Part shown: in pieces, positions 1 to 11,689 of the stretch
Layout: the number at the start of each line of letters is the position of its first letter
Numbering within the stretch: position 1 is the first letter of the stretch
DNA from: Ascoidea asiatica
Taxonomy: Eukaryota; Ascomycota; Saccharomycetes; Ascoideales; Ascoideaceae
Direction of reading: 5' to 3'
NCBI GenBank assembly: GCA_001600695.1
Contig: BCKQ01000003.1
Span: 62,001-126,000 of the forward strand
DNA length: 64,000 nucleotides
The notes under the pieces: model-generated
Seen by the model: only the letters and a program-made list of their open reading frames with translations
The model's database searches: none
Told to the model about the DNA's origin: nothing
Translations under genes and position numbers: made by a program

Positions 1-93
1 TTAAGGGAGTACGTATTTATATAAATGGAATAAATCCTATAATTAATTGGTGATGACACATAATACGGGTTGGCCCAATAGTGTTCATTACAC
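1..93 (+). repeat. LTR-end-like repeat block (copy 1)
   Basis: This block aligns by eye with 15,112-15,206: both contain ATTTATATAAATGG, then ATTGGT, then ATGACACATAAT, and both finish in TTACA. The order and spacing are conserved and roughly three quarters of positions match. A short promoter-like block repeated in a transposon-rich region, ending in CA, fits the 3' end of an LTR. The copy is cut off by the window edge. The assignment to an LTR is inference. Confidence 0.5.
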
Positions 94-1379
94 CATCCTT
101 CTCTTAAAAGAGGCATTAACAAAACTTTGAAGTAGTAAAATAAAAGTTGAATTTGATAATTGATAAAATTATCTGTAAAAAGATTGAATTAACTAAAATC
201 GAATTATTCGGAATATACTTTAATATTATTATATTTGTGAATTTTCGGAATTGTTATTGTATTCAATAGTTTTAGACTTTTGTTTTTTTGTTTTTGATTT
301 TTTTGATTGATTATTTGATTATTTGATTATGCTATTGTTTTATGATCCTATTTATCTATTATTCCATTATTGTCTTATAATCTTATTATTTTATTATATT
401 ATTATATTATTATATTACTATATTATTAATAGAATAAGTATCTAATAATGATAGTATTGTATGAGAACAAAAAATGTAATTCCTTTAATTCCTTTAATAG
501 TAGTTATAAAAGTCTTCACTGTTACAATTAAAACACCATAGTAAAGTAAGGATGTTTGTAATTACTGGTTTTGAGTTTTCAAAAATCACATGTTACCAAC
601 TTATAAATTTGTCAACAAAAAAAAGATAAAAATTTGAAACACAAATTGAACAAAAATTTGTTGTTCAATTAATAAAAATTGATTTGATAAGAAATACATT
701 AAAAAATAAAAAAAAAGGTGGAATAAAAAGACAAATTAAGCAATGGTCATGAGCTTTTGCACATTAATATGATGTAGTTATTTTTTAAAACTTCTATGTA
801 TAAGCGTTTTTATGATTGAAAATGATTTACTAAATTTTTAATTTGAAATTATATGTGAATATTGTTATTTATTTGGTGAAATATATTGAGTGCAAGATAA
901 TGAATAGGCATATTTTATTGATGAATTAAACGGGTATAGAAGGATGGTATTATTTTAGAAAAATGTGTTGAATACTATGAAACAATTTTATGTTGAATAC
1001 AAATGTTTTTGTTATTTGTGAAATATTTCATTTTAATTACTAATAATTGTTGAAATTTTAAATAATTAAATGGATTTTAACTGAGAGTATGAATTCCTTC
1101 CTGTCTCTTGTAAAAATTGATTTAATTCTTTAAAATATATTAATGATTGTCCTAACTTGACTGGAAAATTTGAAAATTATGATTACCCTAGTCTTTTTAT
1201 TACAGTCTTTATAATTGAGTTGATATTTCTTAGTATTATTATTATAAGTTTGAATTATTAATTTTTGATTTATTTAACTTGCTCTTAATTTTTGTTGAGT
1301 ATAATTTGATGGAACGTTTTTTGGATATTGTAGAAAATGATAATGATTAAGTCAATTATAATGAAAGCTTGATGAACTT
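94..1379. other. AT-rich spacer without a recognisable gene
   Basis: I see no coding frame, tRNA or clear repeat here, only very AT-rich sequence with homopolymer A and T runs and short TTA/TTAT tracts (around 385-430). It lies between the LTR-like block and the 3' end of the Ty3/gypsy relic, where that element's own downstream LTR would be expected. I could not define one. Confidence 0.4.
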
Positions 1380-1429
1380 TTGTATTCTAATTTGTAATTG
1401 CAATCTATATGAATTAACATTGAATTTCT

Positions 1430-2260
1430 TAATTACTCTAAAAGGACCTTCAAAAATTGACTGATATTCATTTCTATAACTAGTGAATATTTTTTTATGA
1501 ACTAATACAAAGTGTGCAGTTTTAAATGTTCTTTTATTATGATTTTTATTATAAAACTTCCGTTGATTTAATTTAGGATCTGTAACTTGAGTTTCAATAG
1601 ATTTTAAAAACTCTTTTTGATTTTCTGCAAAAGCATTTGCTATTGAACTAATATTTAATAAGTTTGATTCTTCTACTGATCATGTTGAATTAAAATATAA
1701 ATCCATTTCATATCTAGTTAAACGTGTTGATTCTAGTATTTGTGAAGTGATATTGTATTTTAAAATACCAAAATAAAAAGGCCAACTAGTTAAATCAAAA
1801 GATGCTAAGTTTGTAATTTGATTTCTAATTAATTTTTTAATTATTTCTAATAATCCTCTAGTTCCTTTATGATTTGTTGTTGACATTGATATTTTAACTT
1901 TGAAATGAATCACGATTGTTTCACAAATTGAACAAACGAATAATCTATCCCTATTTGAACTCATATTTCATGGTAAACCAAGAAGTCGTAAATAATTGTA
2001 TATGAGTAATTTCTTCTTCTGTTGTTATTGTTTCAGTAACAAAAAATAATATTTTTCTTTTTGTTAATTTATCGATTATTACCCAAATTGAATATTTTGA
2101 GCCTGTTTCGTTAGATGATTTTGAAATGGTAGGGAAATAAATTATATTTCATTCCAATTTCTGTCGTGGTGGATAATTTGATATTAATTTTCCATTTTTT
2201 AAAATTGAATCATTATTTTTTTGACATCCATAACAAGACTGACTTTCCTTTTTGATTTTT
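1430..2260 (-). pseudogene. Ty3/gypsy integrase remnant
   Basis: The N-terminal zinc finger survives as SCYGCQKN near 2,240. The core begins with an Asp-containing stretch, WVIIDKLTKRK, near 2,085. A second acidic site, SNRDRLF, lies near 1,945, followed by STTNHKGTRG, which corresponds to the STAYHPQTDGQ-type segment of gypsy integrases. The C-terminal GPF module (EGPFRVIKKFNVNSYRL) is at about 1,410-1,470. Stop codons break the frame around 1,970 and downstream of 1,680. Only fragments are open, the longest being 94 residues. Family assignment is firm; function is lost. Confidence 0.75.
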
Positions 2261-2689
2261 TCTTTTAATTTAGGCATATAAAATTATCTATTGATGAGAA
2301 CGTAAGTTCCAAAAATTCCAGAATATCAATGATTTGAATTAAAATATCAGAAAACTTGAAATGAAAATTTTTCTGGAACGCAAATGCTGAAAGTTTCTGG
2401 ATTATTAGCATTATCATAAGATACGTTATGATTTTCTAATTTAAAAACTTTTATGCTAGGTTTGAATTTATTTGCAATAATGAATAGTTCTCTTTATTAT
2501 TCGACTCTGAATCTGGTTGATTTTCTTTAAATATTTATAAATTTTTGAAAACTAAAGATCTGTTGAATAACCATCTGAGATTGATTCTAGGAGTGTATTT
2601 CTTCTAATGTGTATTTATGTTTCACTTAATAATATCGAAAAATGATTTAATTCTATCTTTGATAAAATATCGGCAGAACCAATCTTAAC

Positions 2690-2935
2690 TCATCTTCTAT
2701 GGAGGAGTGGCCAATCGAGTTCAGGTACAGTATCGAACCATCTATTAATTCTTCCTTTTAGTTGATGATTTGGGTTGAGCATTGATTTTAAACTTTCATG
2801 ATCTGTTATTATTTGAAATCTTTTGCCATGGAAATAATGCAGACCAAACCTTAATGATTCGATAATTGCTAAAAATTCTTTTTTTCTTATTCGATACTTC
2901 TTTTCTGCTTTTTTAAAATTCTTAAAAATATACAT
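2690..2935 (-). pseudogene. Ty3/gypsy RNase H fragment
   Basis: The 81-residue frame contains YRIRKKEFLAIIESLRFGLHYF and then GKRFQIITDHESLKSML. This matches the Y...EKE.LAI...L..WR.YL.G..F...TDH.SL pattern of gypsy RNase H, including the TDHxSL block. It ends with an interrupted INRW-type segment. It lies about 450 bases downstream of the RT fragment in the element's orientation, as expected, but is separated from it by stops. Confidence 0.8.
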
Positions 2936-3382
2936 TACTCGTACATATGAGGGTTTAATTTTGTTAATTTTTTCTCGATTTTCCTTTAATAATCTTTTGG
3001 AGTTTAAATTTTTATTTTCTTCTCATTCTTCCAAAACTCCTCCTAATGCAAATTCACTTGCATCTGTTGAGAATCTGCATGATGATGAAAGATTTGGAAT
3101 TCTTAAAAATCGAATTGATAAAATTTCTTCTTTTAATTAATTGCATGATGAAATACTCTGATGATGTAATGAAAGTTTTTTTATTATTTAGTTCAATTAT
3201 TTGAAAGGTGCTCTTTGCAAAATTTTGAATTAAATTTGTATAATAATTCATAAAGCCATAGAAACTATGTAACTCGTTGCGGGAATATAATTTGTAATTT
3301 TTTCATTTTTCATGATTTGAAGGTGGTATTCAATATTTTTAATTTTAAATCCTAAAAAGATTAATTCGTGAACAAAAAAATT

Positions 3383-3870
3383 TTATTTTTCTTCCTTGAT
3401 AAATAAAAGATTTTCTTTTAATATATTAAAACGTTTCTCTGATAAAATTGAATTTGAATCTAAATTTTTTGAAACAACTAAGATATTGTCTAAATACACG
3501 ATTTCTCTATTTAAATAAAGATGTTTAAAAATTGAATAAATGAATTTATAAAATGATGATGGTAACGTCGTGATTCCAAATGGAGCTGCTTTATAATTGT
3601 ACTTACCAAACACACTTGTAATTGTAGTAAATGTTTCACTTTTTTCTGTTAATTTTAATTCATTATACCCTGAAGTTAAATCTATTTCTGAATAAAGTTT
3701 TGCACTGAATAAATTTTCTAACGAACTATCAATATGCTTTAAAGGAAAAATATAATTATTTTTGGTAATTTGGTGTAATGTTCTATAATCTGCTAGTAAA
3801 GGATATTTTGATATATTATTTTTCTTTACTAAAAACCTGGTGTTAAAAATTGAGATTCTACCTCTTCCTC
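3383..3870 (-). pseudogene. Ty3/gypsy reverse transcriptase fragment
   Basis: An open stretch of roughly 160 residues carries LADYRTLHQIT, FPLKHIDSSLENL, FSAKLYSEIDLTSGYNELKL, then YKAAPFGITTLPSSFYKF and YLDNILVVSKN. These are RT blocks of gypsy elements: the first catalytic Asp in the SEIDLTSGY block, the AAPFG block and the catalytic YxDD block. The second Asp of YLDD is Asn (YLDN), so the active site is damaged. It is the best preserved part of this element. Confidence 0.85.
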
Positions 3871-4795
3871 AATTGAAATTTTTCATTCCTTTAATAATTG
3901 AGTAATTAAACTTTTCTATTCTTGTGTTTCCCAGTAGGATAATTTATAACATCTTGGTAATGTATTTTTTCGATCTCATTCTTCTCCTGGTCGAAGTTCT
4001 CATTCTTTAGCGTTGACTTTTTTTTGGGTGGTAAGAATGTTAGGTCTACAAAAATTTGTCGATTCTGTCTAAAATTTGATGAATAAATGGTGAATTTTTA
4101 ACGTCTTTCTCCTCTTCTTTAAAATTTGATGTAAATATATAAATAACTTTGTTAATTGATTGAATTTCTGAATTTTTCTTTAATTTCAAAATTGAAAATG
4201 GTATTAGCTGATTCTAATGCAATATGATTAATTTCAATTTCAGACGATGAAGAAGATGATAAATTTCATGAATGATTTGAAGTTGGAATTGAATATTATC
4301 AATTTTCACTTAAATTCTTTGAAGGTTTTGAATTTGGAGTTAAATTCTTTGAGTTTTTTGAATGCTCAAATTTATCATTTCGATATGCTACATTTTTTGA
4401 ATTTAATTTTTCTTTAATTATATGATTTTGTAAATCTACATTTTATTGGTTAAAACGGTAAAACGTAATCGTAAATCATATTTTTCCATATCAATGGGGA
4501 ATAAACTAATTTCTTTTGACTGTTGATTAAAATCTGAAATATTGAATGATGTTAAATTGGAAATTGTTTTATTTCACCTTTGATCTAAAATTTCACTTTT
4601 GACTTTTACTGTACATATTGGAAATGTTTCTAAATTTAATGATGTTACCATATCTGATGAAATTAAATTTGATGTTCATCATAAACCTATTAATGCTATT
4701 CTGTTTAAATTGAATTTATTGATTTTAAGTTCTACTACAAATAATGGTTTGATTGGTAAAAAAGATTTTTCTGCTGTTTTGATTTCCCTATGACT

Positions 4796-5335
4796 CTAGT
4801 TAATTTCATTGAAATCATTATTTCTTTTTAATGTTAACTTTAGTAATTGAATCGAATTTGCTGAAACTGAATTTAATTCTGTTTTGCATACTTCTGAGTC
4901 ATCAAACTCAATTGGCTTATCCGAATTTGAATTCGAATTAATATAATTATTATTATTACCATTATTTTGCTTGTAATATCTATTCGCATTATTGTAATTA
5001 GCTCTATAAGTAGTTCCTCTATAATTATTATTTCCTTTGTTACGGTTTTGATGATGGACAAAAGTCCCTTTATCGTTGTTTCTATTGCTATTACTATAAT
5101 TTCCTCCATGATTGGAATGATAATTACTATTGTCATTAATTGAATTTCTCGTGTTTTGATTATTTCCATTTTTATTACTATAAGTACTATTATTATTAAA
5201 GTTTCCATTATTGTTAAACTTTCTATTATTTGTACCCCTATTATTAAAGTTACGATTATTATAATTTGAGGTTGTATTATTCAATGCTGAGTTATAATCT
5301 GATGAAATAATCAATAAATCACAAAACTTTTTCAT
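4796..5335 (-). pseudogene. Asn-rich Gag C-terminal (nucleocapsid-like) fragment
   Basis: A 179-residue open frame is dominated by Asn with interspersed Arg, Tyr, Gly and Ser (RNFNNRG, NNYRGTTYRANYN), which gives a basic, RNA-binding-like tail. It lies upstream of the RT in element orientation, where the Gag nucleocapsid would be. No CCHC zinc knuckle is visible; one lone Cys occurs in SEVCKTEL. A basic RG/N-rich tail could replace the knuckle, but that is inference. An AAT/AAC microsatellite origin of the Asn run is possible. Confidence 0.55.
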
Positions 5336-6829
5336 TTCAATGAAGTTGTTATTTTAATGTATAGTTGAACTTCATCTTTTAATGAATGAACTTATTGATC
5401 TTTTACTGATGATTTGTGTTTTATAGATGCTGGAATCTTGTAACTAATTGTTGACATTTCTGACTGAATGGAAAACCAAACACTGATTTGTTTTAAGTCA
5501 TAATATCTTCTGATCAGTGTTTCTTTATATCCTGAAGGTCTGAATTGACTTTTCAATAATTCTTTAATTTTTGAAAATGTGTAGAAATTTGAAGTTAAAA
5601 TATTTTAGCCAATGACTGCTCAATCTTTTAAATGAAATTTCATATTTGTGATTCGATCAGGTACGCTCACGTAAGATAATATACAAAGTTTTTCCTAATT
5701 TTCTAACCATGAACTTGTCTATTCAGCCAGGAAATATTCACTTTTAGTACTAGGTTTTCGCTTGAATACTTCTTGTGATGGAGTCTTTAATTCCTTATAG
5801 ACCGCCCTAGTTGCTAGTGCTGAATGCTTAAAAATTGATTTATATGCTGATACTTTCGTTCAATAATTTGTTTAACTTTATTTATTTGATTTGCAGTTAA
5901 TTCATATCATAATAAATTCATCGTTTCTTGTTATTGGTTATACATTTCAGTTTTTCCAGAGGTCCGATTAGATAAACTTTCTAGTGTTTCCTGGAACATA
6001 CATTCTAATTTTTGAATGGATAATATTTTTATTAATATATTTTCTCTGATGTTAATGGTTTCTAATTTTGATTACTGTGTTTAGGCTTTAATTCCGCCTT
6101 TGGGGGGGGGTTGATTTGCTGGTTGACGAATATTGAATGTTGGATTTAGTAGCAGGATTGTTGAATTTCAATGTTTGGACTTTTAAACTTCAATTTAGGA
6201 TTTCTAGTTTCCAACTTCATATTTCTAATTGGCCGATTGTTTATGAGTGTTATATTAGCAATTGATGTCTAGTAATTGTACACCAGTGCAATCAATTCTT
6301 CAACATATTTCTCAAATATTTGGCTGTCAAAGTGTGAATTATTTTCTGATTAAGTTTCTGTAAAATGGTTGTTTCTAAATAAATGAATATGTGAGGTCTT
6401 GATTTGTTTGAAACCCTAAAATTAAGCCGCGGCGTTACCAAGTGGAATGAATCTCTTTACCTAAAAAAAAAGTAGTTAGTTTTGTAAAAAATTCATTGAG
6501 GATAGATATTGCGTGTTAGAATCCAATAAAATAATTCTCTTTCTAAGAGAGGTTTTCAGAATCTTCTATTCATACTTTTTACGAGAATATAGGTTATGTA
6601 CGGTGTTATGGTCATGGACGGCGGGACCAAAATTTCACATTTGTACTACCAGATACTGGAAGTGAACATATTGGAATATGTGAGTTTGCAATCAAGGTTT
6701 ACTTTTGAAATTACATAGTCAAAGCCAATTGCACTATGGAGTCTGGAGTACAATTTCAGCAACTTAATACTTTTCTTTATGTTATTTTGTTGAGTAAAAT
6801 AATATAAATAGACCTTTGATTTCCTTTTT
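5336..6829. other. Decayed Gag region and AT-rich spacer
   Basis: On the minus strand, 5,650-5,830 still reads as patches such as KHSALATRAVYKELKTPS and FLA-IDKFMVRKLGKTL, compatible with the Gag capsid of the Ty3/gypsy relic but full of stops. Beyond about 6,000 no coding potential is visible. A run of nine G lies at 6,102-6,110. The stretch TGTTAGAATCC at about 6,514 resembles an LTR start, but no partner end was found. Confidence 0.4.
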
Positions 6830-6960
6830 ATTTCATTTCATATTACTCTGTTTTTTTGTTCTTCACCAAATTATATATATAACAATAATATAATTCCAAA
6901 AGTGCAGTTACTCATATCTCATGACATTTACCGTCGTGTCGGATTTATACTTAATTTTTA
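6830..6960 (+). repeat. LTR-like promoter block (copy 2)
   Basis: The stretch TTCTTCACCAAATTAT followed by AAAAGTGCAGTTACTC resembles 14,963-15,055 (ATCTTCACCAAATATT ... AAAAGTCCAATTACTC) in sequence, order and spacing. It lies about 450 bases upstream of the copia-like Gag start at 7,400, so it may be part of that element's 5' LTR. The match is diverged and the ends cannot be set. Confidence 0.4.
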
Positions 6961-7399
6961 TATGCAACATTTGGTCACCTGATTTCGCATATTAAAATTT
7001 TGAAATTGCTAGATTTCTAGGTTTTCCGTTACTCGTATTGGAACATTTAATCACACTTAAATAAGGTTAAGGACTTTCACATTCATTACCTGGAAGCTCG
7101 TTGTCTACTCCGATCAGAATTGTTTCTCAAATTACTGGACTAGCCTAGAGATACGGTGAATTATTACCATCGTTGGCAACGGACCGCTGAGTAGTTTCTG
7201 TTAGATTATTTGTTTTAGAAGAACGCTTTCTGATACCAGAAAGATAAGTTTTTTTCCCTTCTTAAGTTGCTTTTGAAATTGAAAAAAAAATAAATATAAA
7301 AATTGAATAAAAATAAAAACAAAAAATAAAACTAAAACACTTTTTTTAATTGAATTTATATGTTTATTCAATTATTTTATTTTAAAACTATCAATTGAA

Positions 7400-7987
7400 A
7401 TGGAACAATTACCTTTAGGTCCTTTTAGTTTCAATAATATTGCTGGTTATTCTTTAGGTAATAAGGAATTATAGCAGAAGACATCCAAAAATTTAATAAC
7501 TTCTTTAACCCAAAATCCTTTAATGAAGAAAGCTGATGCTGGTGTTTAAATTCCGTTATTTCTTGAATGGTTCATTGGTCGTATTAGTTACTTGTTAGCG
7601 CATCACATTTTCAATTACTAATTGTTGCTTCCCGAAACATTCGCTGTTTGAATCAAATCTTTTTTCGCTCAAGACTAAATTAATCACCGTGCCACTAATT
7701 TAAATGGTGTTCAATTGTTTCTAGGTATTGAAACACAATATTCTAAGCTTAATGTTGGTGATGAAATTGAACTAATTGATCAATTCTTTTCTAAATTTAA
7801 AACATGGAATGCTGTTGAGCTGCATCAACAATTTAGTATCCTAAGGTTTTATATTCCTGATTTTACTAGCTTAGGTTCTCGCTTAGGTTTAATGTCTTTG
7901 AATAAAGAACAAAGATTAGACTATCTTAGATTTTGTCATATGTTGGCTAAGATAATGCTGCTAAGACTAAATAATATTTCTTTATGA
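7400..7987 (+). pseudogene. Ty1/copia Gag remnant
   Basis: The start is taken as the ATG at 7,400 (MEQLPLGPFSFNNIAGYSLG). The same frame continues to 7,987 but carries about five stop codons between 7,470 and 7,690 and then an open 90-residue stretch from 7,715 (FLGIETQYSKLNVGDEI ... DYLRFCHML). The frame is otherwise unbroken, which suggests decay by point mutation rather than rearrangement. Identification as Gag rests on its position ahead of protease; no domain motif was recognised. Confidence 0.55.
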
Positions 7988-8049
7988 AACGTTTTAAGTG
8001 CAGCGGATGAATTTTCTGCAAAATCTAATATTGATACTAACTTATTCGT

Positions 8050-8526
8050 AAACGCTATTATATCAATGGTCGTAACAAGAATAATAAGATCAATAATAAA
8101 AAGCAGAATAAAAAGAAATTTTGCAAGAAACGTAAAACTAATAAACCTGATTATAAAAATGATGTTAAACAACATAATCAAAGTAACGAGAGTAATAAAA
8201 TGGATATTACTGAAAAAGCTTTGGTTTTAAATACAAGGGATGATGATTATCATGACGCTGTTTCATGTTTTCTCAAAGCGAATGCCTTACTAGCTAAGGT
8301 TAACAATAAAAATCATTTCGTTATTGATTCAGGTTCAAGCCCTCATGTCACAAATAATCTTTATGAGATGGCTCCTGCTTCTACTAAACATGTAAAAATT
8401 CCTATCAATGGTATTTATGGTGGTACTATCGTTACTAAATGTAGAATTCTTAATTCTTCATTAACATCTACTAGGGTTCTTTATGTTCCTAATGGTGATT
8501 ACAAAATTTGTTTTATCTTTAAGTAA
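8050..8526 (+). pseudogene. Ty1/copia nucleocapsid-protease remnant
   Basis: A Lys/Asn-rich basic stretch (NKKQNKKKFCKKRKTNK) is followed by the retroviral-type aspartic protease motif DSGSSPHVTN and the strands KIPINGIYGGTI, TKCRIL and RVLYVPNG, as in copia proteases. The frame differs from that of the preceding Gag piece, so either a programmed shift or a later indel separates them. The protease breaks off at 8,526. Confidence 0.75.
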
Positions 8527-8656
8527 ATTACTGGAAATAGCTATAAAAAGTAATGTTTTTTCTGATATAATTGAATTGATTAAAGTTGGCGAAACATTCA
8601 CTGCTGAATTAAACGGTGGGTTATAGTTTTTAAACATATCTAAAACTCCAGTAGTA

Positions 8657-9540
8657 TTGTCAGTATTTGGTCCTTCCGCGGATTCAAAACAAGGTGAAGA
8701 AAACTCAACCAAATTTATAATTCAAAGTTTTCATGAACAATTAAATAATTTGCCATTGAAACCTTTACTTGGTGAATTATCAAAAAAACGTTATCATAAT
8801 CTTACTTCTTCAATAGTAAACCAGGCTATCAGTGCATGTTCTACATGCTCCAATGAAATGAAACGTAACAAAGATTCTGCTAGAAGTTTAAATACCTGAT
8901 TTTATATGCGGTGAACATCTATGGGTTGATTTAATAGGTCCATTTAATCACTGTTTTGCTCTCATTACTATTGATGACAAAAGTAAATATACAATTGGAA
9001 CAGTTATTAAATGAAGCACTCTTGTTTAACATAAGCTGATTGAAATTTTAAACACCTTCAGAAAGATATTATCTCTCAGGAATAAACAGATGGTCTATAT
9101 GCGTTATGACAATGAATTTCAAACAAAAAAATTAACTGATTAGAAAATCAATGGTATTCAACCGAAATGTACTGCTGCTAATCAGAGTCATCAAAATGGC
9201 AGTATTGAACAATTCAATTCCTATATTCGAAGAAAAATCGGATTAACGTTAGGACACTCTCGTATTCCAATCGAATTTTCGAATTTGGAACTCATGCATA
9301 ATATGGTTTTCCCTAATTATTTATATGGATATAAGTCAAACTTTTCTGCATGGCAAATAATTAGAGTATCTGAAAAAGGTTTACACCGGAAACAATTACA
9401 TGTTTTTGGTTATGCAACAATTACATGTTTTTGGTTATTTAGCTTACAGATATGATGATGCAACTGCAAATAAATTAACGCCAAATGCTTCTGCGAGTAT
9501 ATTCTTAGGATATGCTATGTCTAATAATATTAGTTATTTT
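8657..9540 (+). pseudogene. Ty1/copia integrase remnant
   Basis: The zinc finger is visible: FHEQLNNLPLKPL, KKRYHNLT, then CSTCSNE (H...H...CxxC). After a frameshift near 8,890 the core reads GEHLWVDLIGPF (first Asp), MRYDNEFQTKKL (second Asp) and HQNGSIEQFN (Glu), so the D,D,E triad is still spelled. A stop follows TVIK near 9,014. The region ends with the LHVFGYLAY and FLGYAMS pieces of the copia integrase C-terminal domain, disturbed by the 9,391-9,438 duplication. Confidence 0.75.
9391..9438 (+). repeat. 23-bp tandem duplication inside the copia relic
   Basis: The 23-base segment at 9,391-9,413, starting AACAATTACATG and ending GGTTAT, is repeated exactly at 9,416-9,438, a 25-base step. 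It doubles the LHVFGY coding stretch and, because 25 is not a multiple of three, shifts the frame. It looks like a slippage or repair duplication that arose after insertion. Confidence 0.85.
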
Positions 9541-9869
9541 TAATAAACTCGTAAAATATCTAGAGTTGCAAGTTTTAAAACTTTTGCAAAGAATTATCCA
9601 TTTAATACTTTACAATCTTCATCATTATCTTTGTCAATTAATGGGTATTGTACAGCTGATTTATTTGAATCACATGACACAGATTATTTTAATCCACCTT
9701 ATGCTCCAAGTATTGATCATTCTCAAACTTCTAATTCTACTTCAACAAATGTTTACAACTATTCTCTCAGTGCTCCGGTATCTTTAATTCAATCTAAAAG
9801 ACCCACATAGGATACTTACGGTGAACCTGTAAAGGCTTCCAGGTTTAAATTGGTTTTAATTCCACTTAA

Positions 9870-11075
9870 TGGTAAATCTGATGTTCCTAAATATCCAGAT
9901 TATGCGTGGAAAATTGAAAAATAGAAAGAAGCAATGTTAAACAAAATCAAACAGTTTTAGATCAAATGATTCCGTCAAGAAATATAATTCTTTGAATCTT
10001 AGTAAAGATGATACAATTTTAGACACTGGTTGGCTTTTTATCAAGAAACCTTTTGGTCCTAAAACTAGATTAATTACTAAAGGTTAGGACCAGGATATTA
10101 AACCTGAAAGTACCTATGTTAGTTCCACTAATCAAACAATGTTCAGGTTTTTTCTTGGTTTAAATTATAAAAACAGATATTTTGCTCAAATAAAGTTCAA
10201 AACAGCTAATCTTCAAAGTTCTATTCATGGTAAATTTATTATGTGAACTCCACTCCATTTTCTTTACAATACTAGTTATCTTAGTTTAAGCAAATCTGTT
10301 TATGGTTTAAAAACAAGTCCTTCATCATGGATGATTGCTTTAGTTTCTTACCTTAAGTCAATTCAAATGGAAAAAATTAATTCCCATGGTTAGTTTAAAT
10401 CTAATAAATTACATGTCGTTGTCTATGTTATTAATCTTCTAATTTCTTATGAAGATCCAAATGATTTTCAATATTTAATCAACTGCTGGAATAAAAATTT
10501 TAACTCTCGCCATAAATTAATTGAAGAATCAGCCAGTACTTTGATCTTAAGTATGCATTTATCTTGAAATAATTCAGGTATTTCAAGTTCTCCTTTAACT
10601 TATTTATCTAAAGATAAAGATAAATATGACTTAATGATCGACACTTCCCGAAACTTATATCTAAGTAGAAAGATGATTATCTTCCCTGAATTCAACCATT
10701 AATTTATTTAGGGAATACGTCTTTCCTGAATTGATTGGTCATATTAAAATGGTATCTCAATGTATTACCAGTGTTAGTCAATACAATTTAAAAACCATTA
10801 CAAATGTCCTAGGTTTATCATTTTCAGAAAGAAATCTCATTGAATATTTCAGATAAAGCTTGGTTTGATACTACATAGCTATATGATTTAACAAGTATTA
10901 ATAACAATTTCCGAAAGGTTACCACACATAAGACCACTATTCAATGTGCTTCTGATTCGTCATGGTGTACATTTTTTTATTCCAGATATTAAACAGTTTT
11001 TTTACTTATGTTAATTGTTGCTTGGTTGCATGGTCTTCTAAAAAGATTAGCTCTGTTTGCCTTTTTTTAGTAAAA
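9870..11075 (+). pseudogene. Ty1/copia reverse transcriptase and RNase H remnant
   Basis: Readable blocks include GWLFIKKPFGPKTRLITKG, YVSSTNQTMFRFFLG, SLSKSVYGLKTSPSSWM and LHVVVYVINLLISYEDP. These correspond to the fingers, the LNKALYGLKQS-type block and the YVDDLL block of copia RT. The catalytic DD is replaced (YVINLL). The RNase H part shows SDSSWCTF near 10,950 and WSSKKISSV near 11,065. In-frame stops at about 10,085, 10,243 and 10,392, plus a shift before WSSKK, show it is dead. Confidence 0.8.
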
Positions 11076-11231
11076 CCTCAATTTTATGCACTTGTCAATT
11101 CTGCAAACCCCATCAATATTTATTAAGTATATGCCAGTTGAATTATGTTGAAGCGTGATTGTCCATTATGTTCACATAATCTTACCGCTAGGTCAATCTA
11201 ATTGAACAATTCCAAAACAAAAACAGTCAAA

Positions 11232-11235
11232 CAAA

Positions 11236-11266
<31 letters not shown>

Positions 11267-11286
11267 GCATATATATATATATACAC
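11232..11286. repeat. (TA)n microsatellite
   Basis: An almost pure TA/AT alternation is broken only by single GTATA and TGCATA interruptions. It lies just downstream of the copia relic. It is prone to length variation and cruciform formation. Confidence 0.9.
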
Positions 11287-11689
11287 ATTATGCACACTCC
11301 TTATGAGTAAAAAATAAACCATTTTTGTATCATCTGGGTTTTGCAAGTAAAGCTGGTTTTCTTAAATACTATGCTGGGATTCACCAACGTTCGGGACGTT
11401 CTCAAAACTGTTATAAGAATTTGTAATTACGCCAGTATGTTAGAATTAACTAGCATGATTGTTGTTTCGAACAATATGTTATATATCTGCTAATAAGTTG
11501 TGGTACTGTTAGAATCTTAAAATTGTTGTGAATTTTCATTCACTTTACAAAAAATATATAAATTTTACGCACTTACAAACTATGTATTAACCAATTAACT
11601 CGTGCTAATCGATGATCTAAAAAAATAACTAAATAAATTATATAAAAAATAAGAGGAAATCGATTGCTTTAATATTACTTCAGGATTCC

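Larger units (their letters stand above)
1380..6000 (-). mobile_element. Degenerate Ty3/gypsy LTR retrotransposon
   Basis: Read on the minus strand, the segment gives Gag tail, reverse transcriptase, RNase H and integrase in that order, which is the Ty3/gypsy (Metaviridae) order: integrase last, unlike Ty1/copia. Signature pieces are YLDNILV in RT, ITDHESLKSML in RNase H, an SCYGC zinc-finger piece plus WVIIDKLTK and SNRDRLF in integrase, and a GPFRVIKKF module at the C-terminus. Many stops and frameshifts separate the pieces, so the element is dead. Outer limits are approximate because no LTR pair was found. The surrounding AT content matches the host. Confidence 0.85.
7400..11075 (+). mobile_element. 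Degenerate Ty1/copia LTR retrotransposon
   Basis: The plus strand gives Gag, protease (DSGSSPH), integrase (zinc finger, then D,D,E core), RT and RNase H in copia order (integrase before RT). The frame is repeatedly broken: several single-codon nonsense changes in Gag, shifts between Gag and protease and within integrase, and a tandem duplication at 9,391-9,438. The terminal RNase H signature WSSKKISSV ends near 11,070. No clean LTR pair was found, though LTR-like sequence lies upstream at about 6,830. The element is inactive. Confidence 0.85.
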
